DNA from: Streptomyces diastaticus subsp. diastaticus
Lineage (GTDB): Bacteria > Actinomycetota > Actinomycetes > Streptomycetales > Streptomycetaceae
DNA length: 64,000 bases
Direction of reading: 5' to 3'
Assembly: GCF_011170125.1 (NCBI RefSeq)
Contig: NZ_BLLN01000005.1
Coordinates: 682,001 to 746,000, forward strand
A program made the translations under genes and the position numbers. This document shows positions 22,981-31,923 of the stretch, one piece after another. The notes under the pieces are model-generated. The model was not told the origin of the DNA. It made no database searches and was given only the letters and a program-made list of their open reading frames with translations. The first letter of the stretch is position 1. Every line of letters begins with the position of its first letter.

Positions 22981-24402
22981 TCAGCGGGTCACCGCCTGCC
23001 TGACCAGGGTCCGCCCGAACTCCCACAGCAGCCCGCCCTCGTGCGCCTCGTCCATGACCTGGGTGAACGCGTCCACGAAGCGGTCCACGTCCGCCTCGTC
23101 CACCACCAGCGGCGGGATCAGCTTGATCACTTCCAGGTGGTCGCCGGAGACCTGGGTGAGGATGCGGTGGCGGTGCAGCAGGGGGGCCACCACCATCTGC
23201 GCGAAGAGCCCCTTGCGGGCCGCCTGGAGCATCGCCCACCTGCTGCGCAGCCGCAGTGACCGGGGCCGGCCGAACTCGATGCCGATCATCAGCCCGCGCC
23301 CGCGTACCTCGTGCAGCAGTTCGTAGCGCGGGACGAGGGCGGCGAGGCGGGAGCGCAGCCGCTCCCCCACCCGGCGGACGTGCGCCACGGTGTCCTCGCT
23401 CTCCATGACGGCGAGGACGGCGAGCCCGGCGGCCATCGCCTGGGCGTTGGCGCCGAAGCTCGCCGAGTGGACGAGGACCCGGTCCATCGAGGAGTACACC
23501 TTGGTGAAGACCTCGTCGGTGCCGAGCGTGGCGCCGACCGGGACGTACCCGCCGGAGAGCGCCTTCGCCAGGCAGACCAGGTCGGGTTCCACACCGGCTT
23601 CGTGCTGGTGGGCGTGGAAGTCGCCGGTGCGGCCGAGCCCGGTCTGCACCTCGTCGGCGATGAGCAGCGCCTTGTGGCGGTGGAGGAGTTCCTGGGCGGC
23701 ACGCAGGTAACCGGGCGGGGCGGCGTGCACGCCCTTGCCCTGGATCGGCTCGACGATGAGAGCGGCCACGTCCCCGGCCCGCAGTTCGCGGCGGAGCGCG
23801 TCGAGGTCGCCGAGGGGCACGGCCGTGTCGGGGAGCAGCGGCCCGAAGCCGTCGCGGAACGAGCGTTCGCCGTTGACGGAGAGGGATCCGGTGGTCAGGC
23901 CGTGGAAGGAGTGGGCGCAGTGCAGGACGCGCGGCCGGCCGGTGGCGCGGCGGGCGAACTTCAGCGCGGTCTCGACGGCCTCGGTGCCGCTGCTGGAGAA
24001 GAAGGCGCGGTGCAGGTGCGGGGTGTGGGCGAGGAGCCGCTCGGCGAGCAGGCCCGGCAGTGGCGGGCAGTCGAAGCGGGTGAGGTCGGCGAGGGAGAGG
24101 TCGAGGACGTCGTGCAGGGCCTGGCGGATCACCGGGTGATGGCGCCCGAGGCCCATCACGCCGAACCCGGCGAGCATGTCGAGGTGGTCGTTGCCCTCGG
24201 CGTCCCAGAAGTGGGCGCCCTCGGCGCGCTCGTAGACCTTGTCGAAGCCCAGGGTGCGCAACATGCGGGGCAGCTGCGGGTTGAGGTGGCGGGCGTGCAG
24301 CGCGTACCGCTCACCACCGCGCTCGGTGAGGAGCCGCCGCAGGTCGAAGGCGGGGGCGGGCCCGGCGCCGGTCGCCGGTGTGCCGCCGTCGACGGTGGTC
24401 AT
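22981..24402 (-). CDS. hpnO: Class III aminotransferase of the hopanoid operon (HpnO-like)
   Basis: PLP-dependent aminotransferase, 473 residues, of the acetylornithine/ornithine family. The PLP Lys is in LVCLAKALSGGYVPVGA, the Asp partner in LIADEVQTGLGRTG, and the phosphate-binding GTEAVETALKFARRATGR is present. The family member placed at the end of hopanoid operons is thought to aminate the ribosyl-hopane side chain to form aminobacteriohopanetriol. Start ATG at 24402, with an AGGGGGA site upstream. It lies 68 bp after hpnH. In S. coelicolor, as I recall, ispG- and dxs-like genes sit between these two; they are absent here. Confidence 0.9.
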   Translation of the reverse strand: MTTVDGGTPATGAGPAPAFDLRRLLTERGGERYALHARHLNPQLPRMLRTLGFDKVYERAEGAHFWDAEGNDHLDMLAGFGVMGLGRHHPVIRQALHDVLDLSLADLTRFDCPPLPGLLAERLLAHTPHLHRAFFSSSGTEAVETALKFARRATGRPRVLHCAHSFHGLTTGSLSVNGERSFRDGFGPLLPDTAVPLGDLDALRRELRAGDVAALIVEPIQGKGVHAAPPGYLRAAQELLHRHKALLIADEVQTGLGRTGDFHAHQHEAGVEPDLVCLAKALSGGYVPVGATLGTDEVFTKVYSSMDRVLVHSASFGANAQAMAAGLAVLAVMESEDTVAHVRRVGERLRSRLAALVPRYELLHEVRGRGLMIGIEFGRPRSLRLRSRWAMLQAARKGLFAQMVVAPLLHRHRILTQVSGDHLEVIKLIPPLVVDEADVDRFVDAFTQVMDEAHEGGLLWEFGRTLVRQAVTR

Positions 24403-24470
24403 GGGTGGGTCCCCCTCTCGGTGGCGCGCGCCGGGGCCGGGCGGCGGGTGCCGCACGGCCCCGGCGGGCG

Positions 24471-25493
24471 TCAGGCGCGGTTGCTGGTGACGGTCTCGCG
24501 GGCGGCGCGCAGCGACTCCTTGAGGGAGCCCATGGTCGCGAGGACCGCCGTCGGTTCGTAGCCGCAGTGCGCCATGCAGTTGGCGCAGCGGGGGTCCTTG
24601 CCCCGGCCGTACTTGTCCCAGTCGGTCTCCTCGATGAGCTGGCGGTACGTGGGGACGTAGCCGTCGCTCATCAGGTAGCAGGGGCGCTGCCAGCCGAAGA
24701 GGGAGTAGTTGGGGATGGCCCAGGCGGTGCAGGCGAAGTCCGCCTTGCCCTCCAGGAAGTCGAGGAAGAGCGGCGAGTGGTTGAGGCGCCAGCGGCGGCG
24801 GTTGCCGTCCGCGAAGGTCTTCCGGAACAGCTCGCGGGTCTGCTCGACGCCGAGGAAGTGCTCCTGGTCGGGCGCCTTCTCGTAGGCGTAGGCCGGCGAG
24901 ATCATCATCTCGTCGACCTTGAGGTCGTCGTTGAGGTAGTTGAGCACCTCGATGATGGTCTGCGGGGTGTCGGTGTTGAAGAAGGTCGAGTTGGTGGTGA
25001 CGCGGAAACCGCGGCGCTTGGCCTCCTTGATCGCCGCGACGGCCTCGTCGAAGACGCCCTCCTTCGCCACGGACTCGTCGTGCCGCTCCCGCAGCCCGTC
25101 GATGTGCACGGCGAACGCGAAGTACGGGGAGGGGGTGAACTTGTCCATCTTCTTACGCATCAGCATGGCGTTGGTGCAGAGGAAGACGTACTTGCGTTTG
25201 GCGACGAGCTGGTTCACGATCTCGTCGATCTGCGGGTGCATCAAGGGCTCACCGCCCGCGATGGACACCATCGGCGCGCCCGACTCCAGAACCGCGCCGA
25301 CGGCCTGGGCCACCGGCATGCGCTGCTTGAGGACTCCGGCGGGGTGCTGGATCTTTCCGCACCCCTCGCAGGCGAGGTTGCAGGCGAACAGGGGCTCCAA
25401 TTCGACGATCAGCGGGAACTTCTCCCGCCTGCGCAGCTTCTGTTCGGCGAGATACGTCGCCACCTTGATGGTCTGGCGGAGCGGCATGGCCAT
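24471..25493 (-). CDS. hpnH: Adenosyl-hopene transferase HpnH (radical SAM)
   Basis: Radical-SAM enzyme, 340 residues, that joins the 5'-deoxyadenosyl group to hopene to make adenosylhopane, the first step in extending the C30 skeleton. The [4Fe-4S]-binding motif CNLACEGC (CX3CX2C type) is near residue 38, with a later Cys-rich tail (RCANCMAHCGYEP) typical of a SPASM-like C-terminus. GGEPLMHP is the usual SAM-binding GGE motif. Start ATG at 25493 has GGAGG eight bases upstream; the longer start at 25532 would overlap hpnG. It lies five bases after the hpnG stop. Confidence 0.95.
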   Translation of the reverse strand: MAMPLRQTIKVATYLAEQKLRRREKFPLIVELEPLFACNLACEGCGKIQHPAGVLKQRMPVAQAVGAVLESGAPMVSIAGGEPLMHPQIDEIVNQLVAKRKYVFLCTNAMLMRKKMDKFTPSPYFAFAVHIDGLRERHDESVAKEGVFDEAVAAIKEAKRRGFRVTTNSTFFNTDTPQTIIEVLNYLNDDLKVDEMMISPAYAYEKAPDQEHFLGVEQTRELFRKTFADGNRRRWRLNHSPLFLDFLEGKADFACTAWAIPNYSLFGWQRPCYLMSDGYVPTYRQLIEETDWDKYGRGKDPRCANCMAHCGYEPTAVLATMGSLKESLRAARETVTSNRA

Positions 25494-25498
25494 CTGGC

Positions 25499-26167
25499 TC
25501 ACCTCCGGGGGAGCAGCGAGGAACGGTGCCATTCATGGAAAGCGGGGATCACGGCACGAAGTACACGGAAAGCCGATATTCCACCGCGTACCGTTCCGAT
25601 CCGGACCAGCTCATGCTCTGGAGCGTCCACGACCACCCGGACGGCCGCAACCCGGCGCGGTCCGGTGCGGCGGGCCGTGTACAGCGTCGCGGCCGACTCC
25701 ATGTCGACGGCGACGGCCCCCTGGGACCGCAGCCGGGCCCGCTCCGGGCCGCGCACCACGTGGTCGCAGCCGGTGAGCGGGCCGGTGTGCACGGTGCGGC
25801 CCGGCACCGCGCGGGCCACGGCTGCGGCCAGTACGTCGGCCTCGGCGCAACGGGTGACGCCGCGCGGATCGCGGACCTCGTCGGCGACGACCAGGTCGCC
25901 GGGGCGCATGCCGGAGCCGAGGCCCGCGCAGAACCCGGTGGCGACCACCGCGGCCCCGGCCAGCGCCGGGTCGCGCAGCGCCTCGGCGACGGCCCGGTCG
26001 GCGGCCTCGGGCCCCATCCCGGTCCGGAGCACCCGGGCCGGCGCGGCCCGGACACGGGTACCGGTGCGCAGGGCCAGCCGCTCGATGGTGAGGGCGCAGG
26101 CGATGACCAGGGGCGCCGGGCCGGCCGCCGGATCCGGCAGGGGCCCGGCGGTCGTGGGGCGCGTCAT
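25499..26167 (-). CDS. hpnG: Hopanoid-associated phosphorylase HpnG
   Basis: Purine-nucleoside-phosphorylase-like enzyme, 222 residues, expected to remove adenine from adenosylhopane to give ribosylhopane (phosphate). It has the MTAN/PNP-like strand FCAGLGSGMRPGDLVVADEVRD and the GAVAVDMESAA motif that places Glu on the ribose. The ATG start at 26167 overlaps the shc stop (ATGA), and its stop lies five bases before hpnH, so translation of all three is linked. Length matches the family. Confidence 0.93.
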   Translation of the reverse strand: MTRPTTAGPLPDPAAGPAPLVIACALTIERLALRTGTRVRAAPARVLRTGMGPEAADRAVAEALRDPALAGAAVVATGFCAGLGSGMRPGDLVVADEVRDPRGVTRCAEADVLAAAVARAVPGRTVHTGPLTGCDHVVRGPERARLRSQGAVAVDMESAATLYTARRTGPRRVAAVRVVVDAPEHELVRIGTVRGGISAFRVLRAVIPAFHEWHRSSLLPRR

Positions 26168-28152
26168 CAGGCGGCCTCGGGTGCTGCTCCGCGGGTGTAC
26201 CGGCCCAGCGCCGTCAGCGGGAAGACCTGCCGGTACAGGTGGTAGTTGATGGAGAAGTCCCAGGGGAAGCCGGTGCCGGTGTAGTAGGGCTCGTCCCAGC
26301 TTCCGTCCTCGTGCTGGGTGTCGGCGAGGAAGGCGACGCCGCGCCGGGCGGCGGCGCTCTCGCGTTCCCCGGCGGCGAGGAGGGCCATCAGGGCCCAGCC
26401 GGTCTGGGAGGCGGTGGAGGCGCCGCGGGCCATCCGGCCCTGGTCGCGGTAGGAGCGCAGGTCCTCGCCCCAGCCGCCGTCGTCGTTCTGCACGGACTCC
26501 AGCCAGGCCACGGCACGGCGGATCGCCGGGTGGGTGGCGGGCAGCCCGGCGTCGATCAGGGCGGGGACGGCCGAACCGGTGCCGTAGAGGTAGTTGACCC
26601 CCCAGCGGCCGAACCAGGCGCCGCTCGGTTCCTGCTCGGCGAGGAGCCAGTCGACGGCGCGGCGGGTCCGGGGGTCGGCGCCGAGCCCTTCGGCGGCGAG
26701 CATCTCCACGACGTGCGCGGTGACGTCGGCCGAGGGCGGGTCGACGACCTCGCCGAAGTCGCAGAAGGGCAGCCGGTTGGGCAGCGAGCTGGTGTTGTCG
26801 ACGTCGAACGCGCCCCAGGCGCCGTTCTTCGACTGCATACCGAGGTTCCAGCGCACCCCCAGCGAGATGGCGCGCTCCAGCCGCGCGGTGTCGGGGTGGC
26901 GGACCCGGCGCAGGGCGAGCACCACCTCGGCGGTGTCGTCGATGTCCGGGTAGTTGTCGTTGTGGAACTCGAAGGCCCAGCCACCGGGTGCCAGGTGCGG
27001 GCGGCGCACCGACCAGTCGCCGGGCCGCTCGATCTGCTCGTCCAGCATCCAGTCGGCGGCGCGGACGAGCTGCGGGTGGTCGGCGGGGACGCCCGCGTCG
27101 GCGAGGGCGATGGTGGCGAGGCAGGTGTCCCAGACGGGTGACTGGCACGCCTCGACCATCCGGGAGCCGTCCTCGCGGGTCAGCGTGAAGCGGTCGAGCG
27201 ATTCGAGGCCGGCCCGCATCACCGGGTGGCCGAGGTCGTAGCCGAGCAGGTGCAGGGCGATCATCGAGTAGACGGCCGGCGGCTGGATGCCGCCCCAGCA
27301 GCCGTCGTTCTCCTGGCGCTCGATGATCCACCGCCCGGCCGCGGCCATGGCGGCCCTGCGCAGGGCGCGGGGGGCGACCTTGCGGTATGTGTGCAGGGCC
27401 CGGTCCAGCCGCTGGAAGGCGCCGTTCCAGCTGGCCAGAGGGGCGAGACGGGTGCGGGGCGCCGGGTTCGCCGGGTCGGTGTGCAACTCGTCCAGGGGGA
27501 ACGGGGCGGGGCGCACCGGGCGCTTGGCGGAGACGACGGTGAGCGGCACGATGGTCTGCCGGGCCCAGCAGCCGAAGTCGTAGATGTTCAGCGGCACCCA
27601 CGGCGGCAGGAAGATCAGCTCGGGCGGGAGTTCCGGCAGCCGGTCCCAGGGCCACCAGCCGAAGAGGGCGAGCCAGATCCGGGTGAAGACCCGGGCCTCG
27701 GCGATACCGCCCCGGGCCCGGACGAAGTGGGCGGCACGGGTCATGTGCGGCGCGTCGGGGCTGTCACCGGCGAGCCGCAGCGCGACGTACGCCTCCACGG
27801 TGGTGGAGAGGTCGGGGGGGCCGCCGTGGAAGGTGGCCCAGGTGCCGTCCTCGCGCTGTTCACCGCGGATGAAGAGGGCGGCGGCGCGGGTGGTGGCCTC
27901 GTCGCGGATGCCGAGGAACTGGCGGAGCAGCAGGTCCTCGGCGTCCATCGTGACGTTGGTGTCGAGGTCGCCCTTCCACCAGCCCTCGGGGCTCTGGAGG
28001 CCGAGCAGGTGGTCGGCGGCCCGGGCCCGGGCCCGTTCCGCGGCGGCCTCGACGGTGGCGCTGTCGGGGGCGGTGGTGGTGTCGGTGGTGGGCCGGGCCG
28101 GGGCGGGGCGGGAGGGCGCGGCCCCGGCCGGTCCGTTGGTCGTCGCTGTCAT
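26167..28152 (-). CDS. shc: Squalene-hopene cyclase
   Basis: Cyclises squalene to hopene and hopanol at the cytoplasmic membrane. The 661-residue protein has the DxDD acid motif (PDIDDTAEVV, about residue 402) that starts the cascade, and several QW repeats, for example QENDGCWGG, QNDDGGWGE and QHEDGSWDEPYYTGTGFP near the end. An Ala/Thr-rich tail of about 40 residues precedes the alpha/alpha barrels. Start ATG at 28152 follows AAGGGGA. The gene is fourth in function order, downstream of the squalene-making genes. Its stop overlaps hpnG. Confidence 0.97.
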   Translation of the reverse strand: MTATTNGPAGAAPSRPAPARPTTDTTTAPDSATVEAAAERARARAADHLLGLQSPEGWWKGDLDTNVTMDAEDLLLRQFLGIRDEATTRAAALFIRGEQREDGTWATFHGGPPDLSTTVEAYVALRLAGDSPDAPHMTRAAHFVRARGGIAEARVFTRIWLALFGWWPWDRLPELPPELIFLPPWVPLNIYDFGCWARQTIVPLTVVSAKRPVRPAPFPLDELHTDPANPAPRTRLAPLASWNGAFQRLDRALHTYRKVAPRALRRAAMAAAGRWIIERQENDGCWGGIQPPAVYSMIALHLLGYDLGHPVMRAGLESLDRFTLTREDGSRMVEACQSPVWDTCLATIALADAGVPADHPQLVRAADWMLDEQIERPGDWSVRRPHLAPGGWAFEFHNDNYPDIDDTAEVVLALRRVRHPDTARLERAISLGVRWNLGMQSKNGAWGAFDVDNTSSLPNRLPFCDFGEVVDPPSADVTAHVVEMLAAEGLGADPRTRRAVDWLLAEQEPSGAWFGRWGVNYLYGTGSAVPALIDAGLPATHPAIRRAVAWLESVQNDDGGWGEDLRSYRDQGRMARGASTASQTGWALMALLAAGERESAAARRGVAFLADTQHEDGSWDEPYYTGTGFPWDFSINYHLYRQVFPLTALGRYTRGAAPEAA

Positions 28153-28346
28153 GGCGTCCCCTTGGTGCAGTGGTCGGTCTGCTGTGCTCGGGGGTGTGCC
28201 GTCGGTCCGCGTCGTCTCAGGACGCGGACCGCCGACAGCGCGTCATATGTGGCGGAGGGTGCGGGTGCTGCCGGTGACCGGGGACGGAGGGAGCGGGCGC
28301 GAGGCCGGGCGGGCGGCGCGCGTCGCGGGTGCGGTGGCGATGGTGA

Positions 28347-29414
28347 TCATCTCTTCCGTACGACGACGAAGTCGGCGAGGGCGGTGAGCTGCTCGCGTAC
28401 GTGGTCGGGCATGCTGACGCCGGCGAGGGCCTCGATGGCGACGGTGTGCTGGCGGCGGGCCTCCGCCTCGGTCCAGGCGCGGCCGCCGGCCTCCTCGATG
28501 AGAGCCGCGCGGGCGGCGAACTCGTCCTCCGAGAAGTTCTCGAAGTCGTTGGCCTTGGCGTCGGCGGCGAGCAGGGAGCCGAGCCGCTCGGCGGCGGGGC
28601 CGTCGGCGGCGAGGGCGGCGACGACCGGCAGCGACTTCTTGCGCTGCCTCAGGTCGCTCCAGGTCTGCTTGCCGGTGGCCTCCGGGTCGCCCCAGATGCC
28701 GAGGAGGTCGTCGACGGCCTGGAAGGCGAGGCCGAGGTGGTAGCCGTACCGCTCCAGGGCGTCGGCGGTGCGGTCGTCGGCACCGCCGAGAACGGCGCCG
28801 ATGGAGACGGCGCAGGCGAGCAGGGCGCCGGTCTTGTTGCCCTCCATCTCCAGGCACTCCTCGACGCTGACGCGCTCGCGGTGCTCGTAGGCGATGTCCT
28901 GGGCCTGGCCGTCGATGAGGGCGCGGCTGGCGGTGGTCAGGCGGCGGGCGGCGCGCCCGGCCTCCAGGGTGCCGAGCTCCAGCAGGACCTCGTTGGCGAG
29001 CGCGAAGAGGGCGTCGCCGACGAGGATGGCCTGGGCGGGGCCGTGCACCTTCCAGACGGTGTCGCGGTGGCGGCGCTGCTCGTCGCCGTCCATGAGGTCG
29101 TCGTGGAGGAGCGAGAAGTTGTGGACCAGCTCCACGGCGACCGCGCCGGGGACACCGGCCTCGGGCGCCGCGCCGGCCGCCTCGGCGGAGAGCAGGGCGA
29201 GGGCGGGCCGGACGGCCTTGCCGCCGTCGCCCTCGGCGGGGTGGCCCGCGGCGTCGATCCAGCCGAAGTGGTAGGCGGCGACGGTGTCCATGGGCGGGGC
29301 GAGACGCTCGATGGCGGCCTTGAGCACGGGCGTGGCGAGGGTACGGCCACGCTCCAGCAGGGCGGCCACGTCCGTGGTGTCACGGTCCGCGTCGGCCGTG
29401 GGCACAGTCGGCAC
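28347..29414 (-). CDS. Polyprenyl (farnesyl/geranylgeranyl) diphosphate synthase
   Basis: Trans-prenyltransferase, 355 residues, supplying farnesyl diphosphate to the hopanoid pathway. It has both Asp-rich motifs: HDDLMDGD (FARM, near residue 103) and DDLLGIWGD (SARM, near residue 235), plus the Lys/Arg sites in GGKAVRPALALL. Residues before FARM (FSLLHDDLMD) suggest a short-chain product. The start is GTG at 29414, five bases after AAAGGAG. It lies 73 bp after hpnE and about 195 bp before shc, so a secondary promoter for shc is possible. Confidence 0.93.
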   Translation of the reverse strand: MPTVPTADADRDTTDVAALLERGRTLATPVLKAAIERLAPPMDTVAAYHFGWIDAAGHPAEGDGGKAVRPALALLSAEAAGAAPEAGVPGAVAVELVHNFSLLHDDLMDGDEQRRHRDTVWKVHGPAQAILVGDALFALANEVLLELGTLEAGRAARRLTTASRALIDGQAQDIAYEHRERVSVEECLEMEGNKTGALLACAVSIGAVLGGADDRTADALERYGYHLGLAFQAVDDLLGIWGDPEATGKQTWSDLRQRKKSLPVVAALAADGPAAERLGSLLAADAKANDFENFSEDEFAARAALIEEAGGRAWTEAEARRQHTVAIEALAGVSMPDHVREQLTALADFVVVRKR

Positions 29415-29486
29415 AGTTGCTCCTTTGTTTCCGGGACGGAGGGCTGGGGTGTCAGGGGCGCGCCGGGGCGGCCCTGGGCGGGCGGC

Positions 29487-30878
29487 TCACGCGGCCTCCT
29501 CGAAGACGGGGGCGGGCCGGGGCCTGCCGAGCGCGCCGAGGGCGTCCGAGGCCGCGGTCAGTCCGCTGCGCACGGCACCTTCCATCGTGGCGGGCCAGCC
29601 GGTGGCCGTCCACGCCCCGGCCAGATGCAGGCCGGGCAGGCGGGTGGCGGGACCGGGGCGCAGGGATCCGACGCCGGGGCTGGGCGCGAAGGTGGCGGTG
29701 CGCTCACGGGTGACGAAGAAGTCCTCGACACGGGCGGTGCGGGCGGCGGGCAGCAGCCGCTCCAGCTCCGGCAGGTAGCGGGCGCGCAGGTCGGCGACGG
29801 GGGTGTCGATCTCGGCCTGCGCGGTCGACTGGGAGAGCGCGAGGTACTGGCCGCGGCCCAGCCCGGAGGCCTCGGTGCGGTCGAAGACCCACTGCACGGG
29901 GCCGTCGAGCGCGGTGAAGAAGGGGCGCCGGACGACCTTGCGGTCGTAGAGGACGTGGATGTTGATGATGGGGGCGGTGCCGATCCGGGTGAGCTTCTCC
30001 GGCTCGTCGAGGGCTCCCTCGGGCAGGAGGCCGTGCGTCTCGGCCGGGGGGACGGCGAGGACGACGGTGTCGGCGGTGAGCGTCTCGCCGCCGGTCTCCA
30101 CGCGCCAGCGGGCGCCCCCGCCGTGGTCCTGGGTGACGCCGCGCACCCGGGCGCGCAGCACGGTGCGTACGCCCGCCTTGTCGAGGGAGGTCAGCGTCCG
30201 GGTGTGGTGCAGCTCGCCGAGGGGGACACGGGCCCAGCCGATGTCGGCTGCGCCGGGGGCGGAGAGCAGGCCCGTGCGGAAGACCTTGGCGGCCAGGGCC
30301 AGCGAGGCGTCGTCGGCGACGGCGTTGAGCGTGGCGACGCCGACGAGGTCCCAGAGGGCGGCGACGGCGCGGGGGCTCTGCCCGTGGCGCCGCAGCCAGC
30401 CGCCGAAGTCCTGCCGGTCGAGGGCGGGGTCGGCCGGGTCCAGGCGGCCGAGGGCGAGCGCGGCGCGGCCGACGGCGGCCTTCTCGGCGAGGCTCAGGTG
30501 CGGGTAGCGGGCGAGGCTCGGGCCGAGGTGGAAGGGGACGGGCAGGGCGTTGCGCCGCAGCCGTCCGAGGCGGCCCCGGCCGGCGTCGATGACGGGGACG
30601 TCGAGGCGGTCCTGGACAGGGGCGAGGGCGGCGCAGTCGACCCGGTCCAGGAGCCAGCGGTAGGCGGTGCAGCAGCGCAGGTGGACGTGCTGGCCGTTGT
30701 CGACGGTGAGGTCGCCGCGCTGGAAGGAGAAGGCCAGGCCGCCGAGGCGGGGGCGGCCTTCGAGGAGGGTGACGCGCAGTCCCGCGTCGGCGAGGGCGAG
30801 GGCGGCCGCGGTGCCGGCGAGGCCGCCGCCGACGACGACGGCCTCCCGGGCGGCGGCCCGCTCGTGCTCGGTGTTCAT
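29487..30878 (-). CDS. hpnE: Hydroxysqualene dehydroxylase HpnE
   Basis: FAD-dependent enzyme, 463 residues, that reduces hydroxysqualene to squalene, third step of the HpnCDE route. The dinucleotide-binding VVVGGGLAGTAAALALADAGLRV is at residues 14-36, followed by the amine-oxidase-type GRPRLGGLAFS and a C-terminal FAD-contact segment (LPGLHLAGAWTATGWPATMEGAVRSG). Start ATG at 30878 follows GGAGG and overlaps the stop of a 33-codon ORF (ATGA). Lies between hpnD and the prenyl synthase gene. Confidence 0.95.
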   Translation of the reverse strand: MNTEHERAAAREAVVVGGGLAGTAAALALADAGLRVTLLEGRPRLGGLAFSFQRGDLTVDNGQHVHLRCCTAYRWLLDRVDCAALAPVQDRLDVPVIDAGRGRLGRLRRNALPVPFHLGPSLARYPHLSLAEKAAVGRAALALGRLDPADPALDRQDFGGWLRRHGQSPRAVAALWDLVGVATLNAVADDASLALAAKVFRTGLLSAPGAADIGWARVPLGELHHTRTLTSLDKAGVRTVLRARVRGVTQDHGGGARWRVETGGETLTADTVVLAVPPAETHGLLPEGALDEPEKLTRIGTAPIINIHVLYDRKVVRRPFFTALDGPVQWVFDRTEASGLGRGQYLALSQSTAQAEIDTPVADLRARYLPELERLLPAARTARVEDFFVTRERTATFAPSPGVGSLRPGPATRLPGLHLAGAWTATGWPATMEGAVRSGLTAASDALGALGRPRPAPVFEEAA

Positions 30879-30976
30879 CGGTCCTCCGCTCGGGCGCGGT
30901 CCCGGGGTGCGTCCGGTCCGGTGCGGGTGCCGGTCGCCCCGGGCGCGGCCGCGGTGCTGGTGACGGTGGGCGGCAT
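30875..30976 (-). CDS. 33-residue coupled ORF between hpnD and hpnE
   Basis: A 33-codon ORF, Thr/Ala/Pro-rich at first (MPPTVTSTAAAPG) and Arg/Asp/Ala-rich at the end. Its ATG overlaps the hpnD stop (ATGA), and its TGA overlaps the hpnE ATG. A GGAG ribosome site lies seven bases upstream, inside hpnD. The double overlap and the ribosome site argue that it is translated, at least to couple hpnD and hpnE. It has no recognisable domain. Small hypothetical proteins are annotated at this position in some Streptomyces genomes, as far as I recall. Confidence 0.55.
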   Translation of the reverse strand: MPPTVTSTAAAPGATGTRTGPDAPRDRARAEDR

Positions 30977-31923
30977 CAGCGTCTCCGCCCTGCCTGACGG
31001 CCGATCTGCCGGGCGTCGAAGCCGGAGAGACCGCGCACCGCCACGTACGCCTTCTCGTGGCCGGGGAGCGAGACGCGGCCGCGTAGGACGGCCAGCGGGT
31101 CGCGCTCGATGCGGTCGAGCAGGCGGCGGTAGATCCCGGCCATGGCGGCGACACAGGCGCCGCTGCGGCGGTCGAGCATCGGCAGCAGCCGGTACCCCTC
31201 GGCGAACAGGGCGCGGGCGCGGCGGACCTCGAAGTGGACCAGTCCGGCGAAGTCCGACCCGGCGGGCGGGTTGGGCCCCTCGAAGCCGTCGGAGCAGCCG
31301 AACTTGGCGAGGTCGTCGGCGGGCAGGTAGGTGCGGCCGTTGCCGGCGTCCTCGCGCACGTCGCGGAGGATGTTGGTGAGCTGGAGGGCCAGGCCGAGGG
31401 TGTCGGCGTACTCGGGGGCCCGCTCGGCCTGCGGGGCACCGGGGGTGGTGCCGAAGATGCCGAGCGAGAGCCGGCCGATGGCCCCGGCGACGCAGCGGCA
31501 GTACAGCTTGAGGTCGTCCCAGCTCTCGTAGGTGACGCCCTTGACGTCCATGAGGACGCCGTCGATCAGCTCGTCCAGGCCGCCGAGCGGGATCGGGAAG
31601 CGGCGGGCGGCGTCGGCGAGGGCGACCGCGACCGGGTCGGTGTCGTCCTCGTCGACCTTGCCGTCGCGGATCCGGTCGAGGATGTCGCGGGTGGCGCCGA
31701 GCCGGTCGGCCTTCACCCCGGGCGCCAGGGTGCCGTCGCCGATGTCGTCCACCCGCCGCGAGAACGCGTAGAGCGCGGACATCGCGCGGCGCTCGGCGAC
31801 CGGCAGCAGCCGGATGCCGTAGGCGAAGTTACGGGCCTCGGACCCGGTGACGGTCTCGCAGTAGCTGTACGCGGCGAGGACCGGTGCGGGCAGGGAGATG
31901 CTGTCCTCCACGGTCGGGCTCAC
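30976..31923 (-). CDS. hpnD: Presqualene diphosphate synthase HpnD
   Basis: Squalene/phytoene-synthase-family enzyme, 315 residues, that condenses two farnesyl diphosphates to presqualene diphosphate. Two Asp-rich motifs are present: SRRVDDIGDG near residue 60 and NILRDVREDAGNGRTYLP near residue 195. YCRCVAGAIGRLSLGIFG is also typical. The GTG start at 31923 overlaps the hpnC stop (GTGA). The downstream 33-codon ORF starts on its stop. It is distinguished from HpnC by order and by stronger similarity to the phytoene-synthase pattern. Confidence 0.94.
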   Translation of the reverse strand: MSPTVEDSISLPAPVLAAYSYCETVTGSEARNFAYGIRLLPVAERRAMSALYAFSRRVDDIGDGTLAPGVKADRLGATRDILDRIRDGKVDEDDTDPVAVALADAARRFPIPLGGLDELIDGVLMDVKGVTYESWDDLKLYCRCVAGAIGRLSLGIFGTTPGAPQAERAPEYADTLGLALQLTNILRDVREDAGNGRTYLPADDLAKFGCSDGFEGPNPPAGSDFAGLVHFEVRRARALFAEGYRLLPMLDRRSGACVAAMAGIYRRLLDRIERDPLAVLRGRVSLPGHEKAYVAVRGLSGFDARQIGRQAGRRR

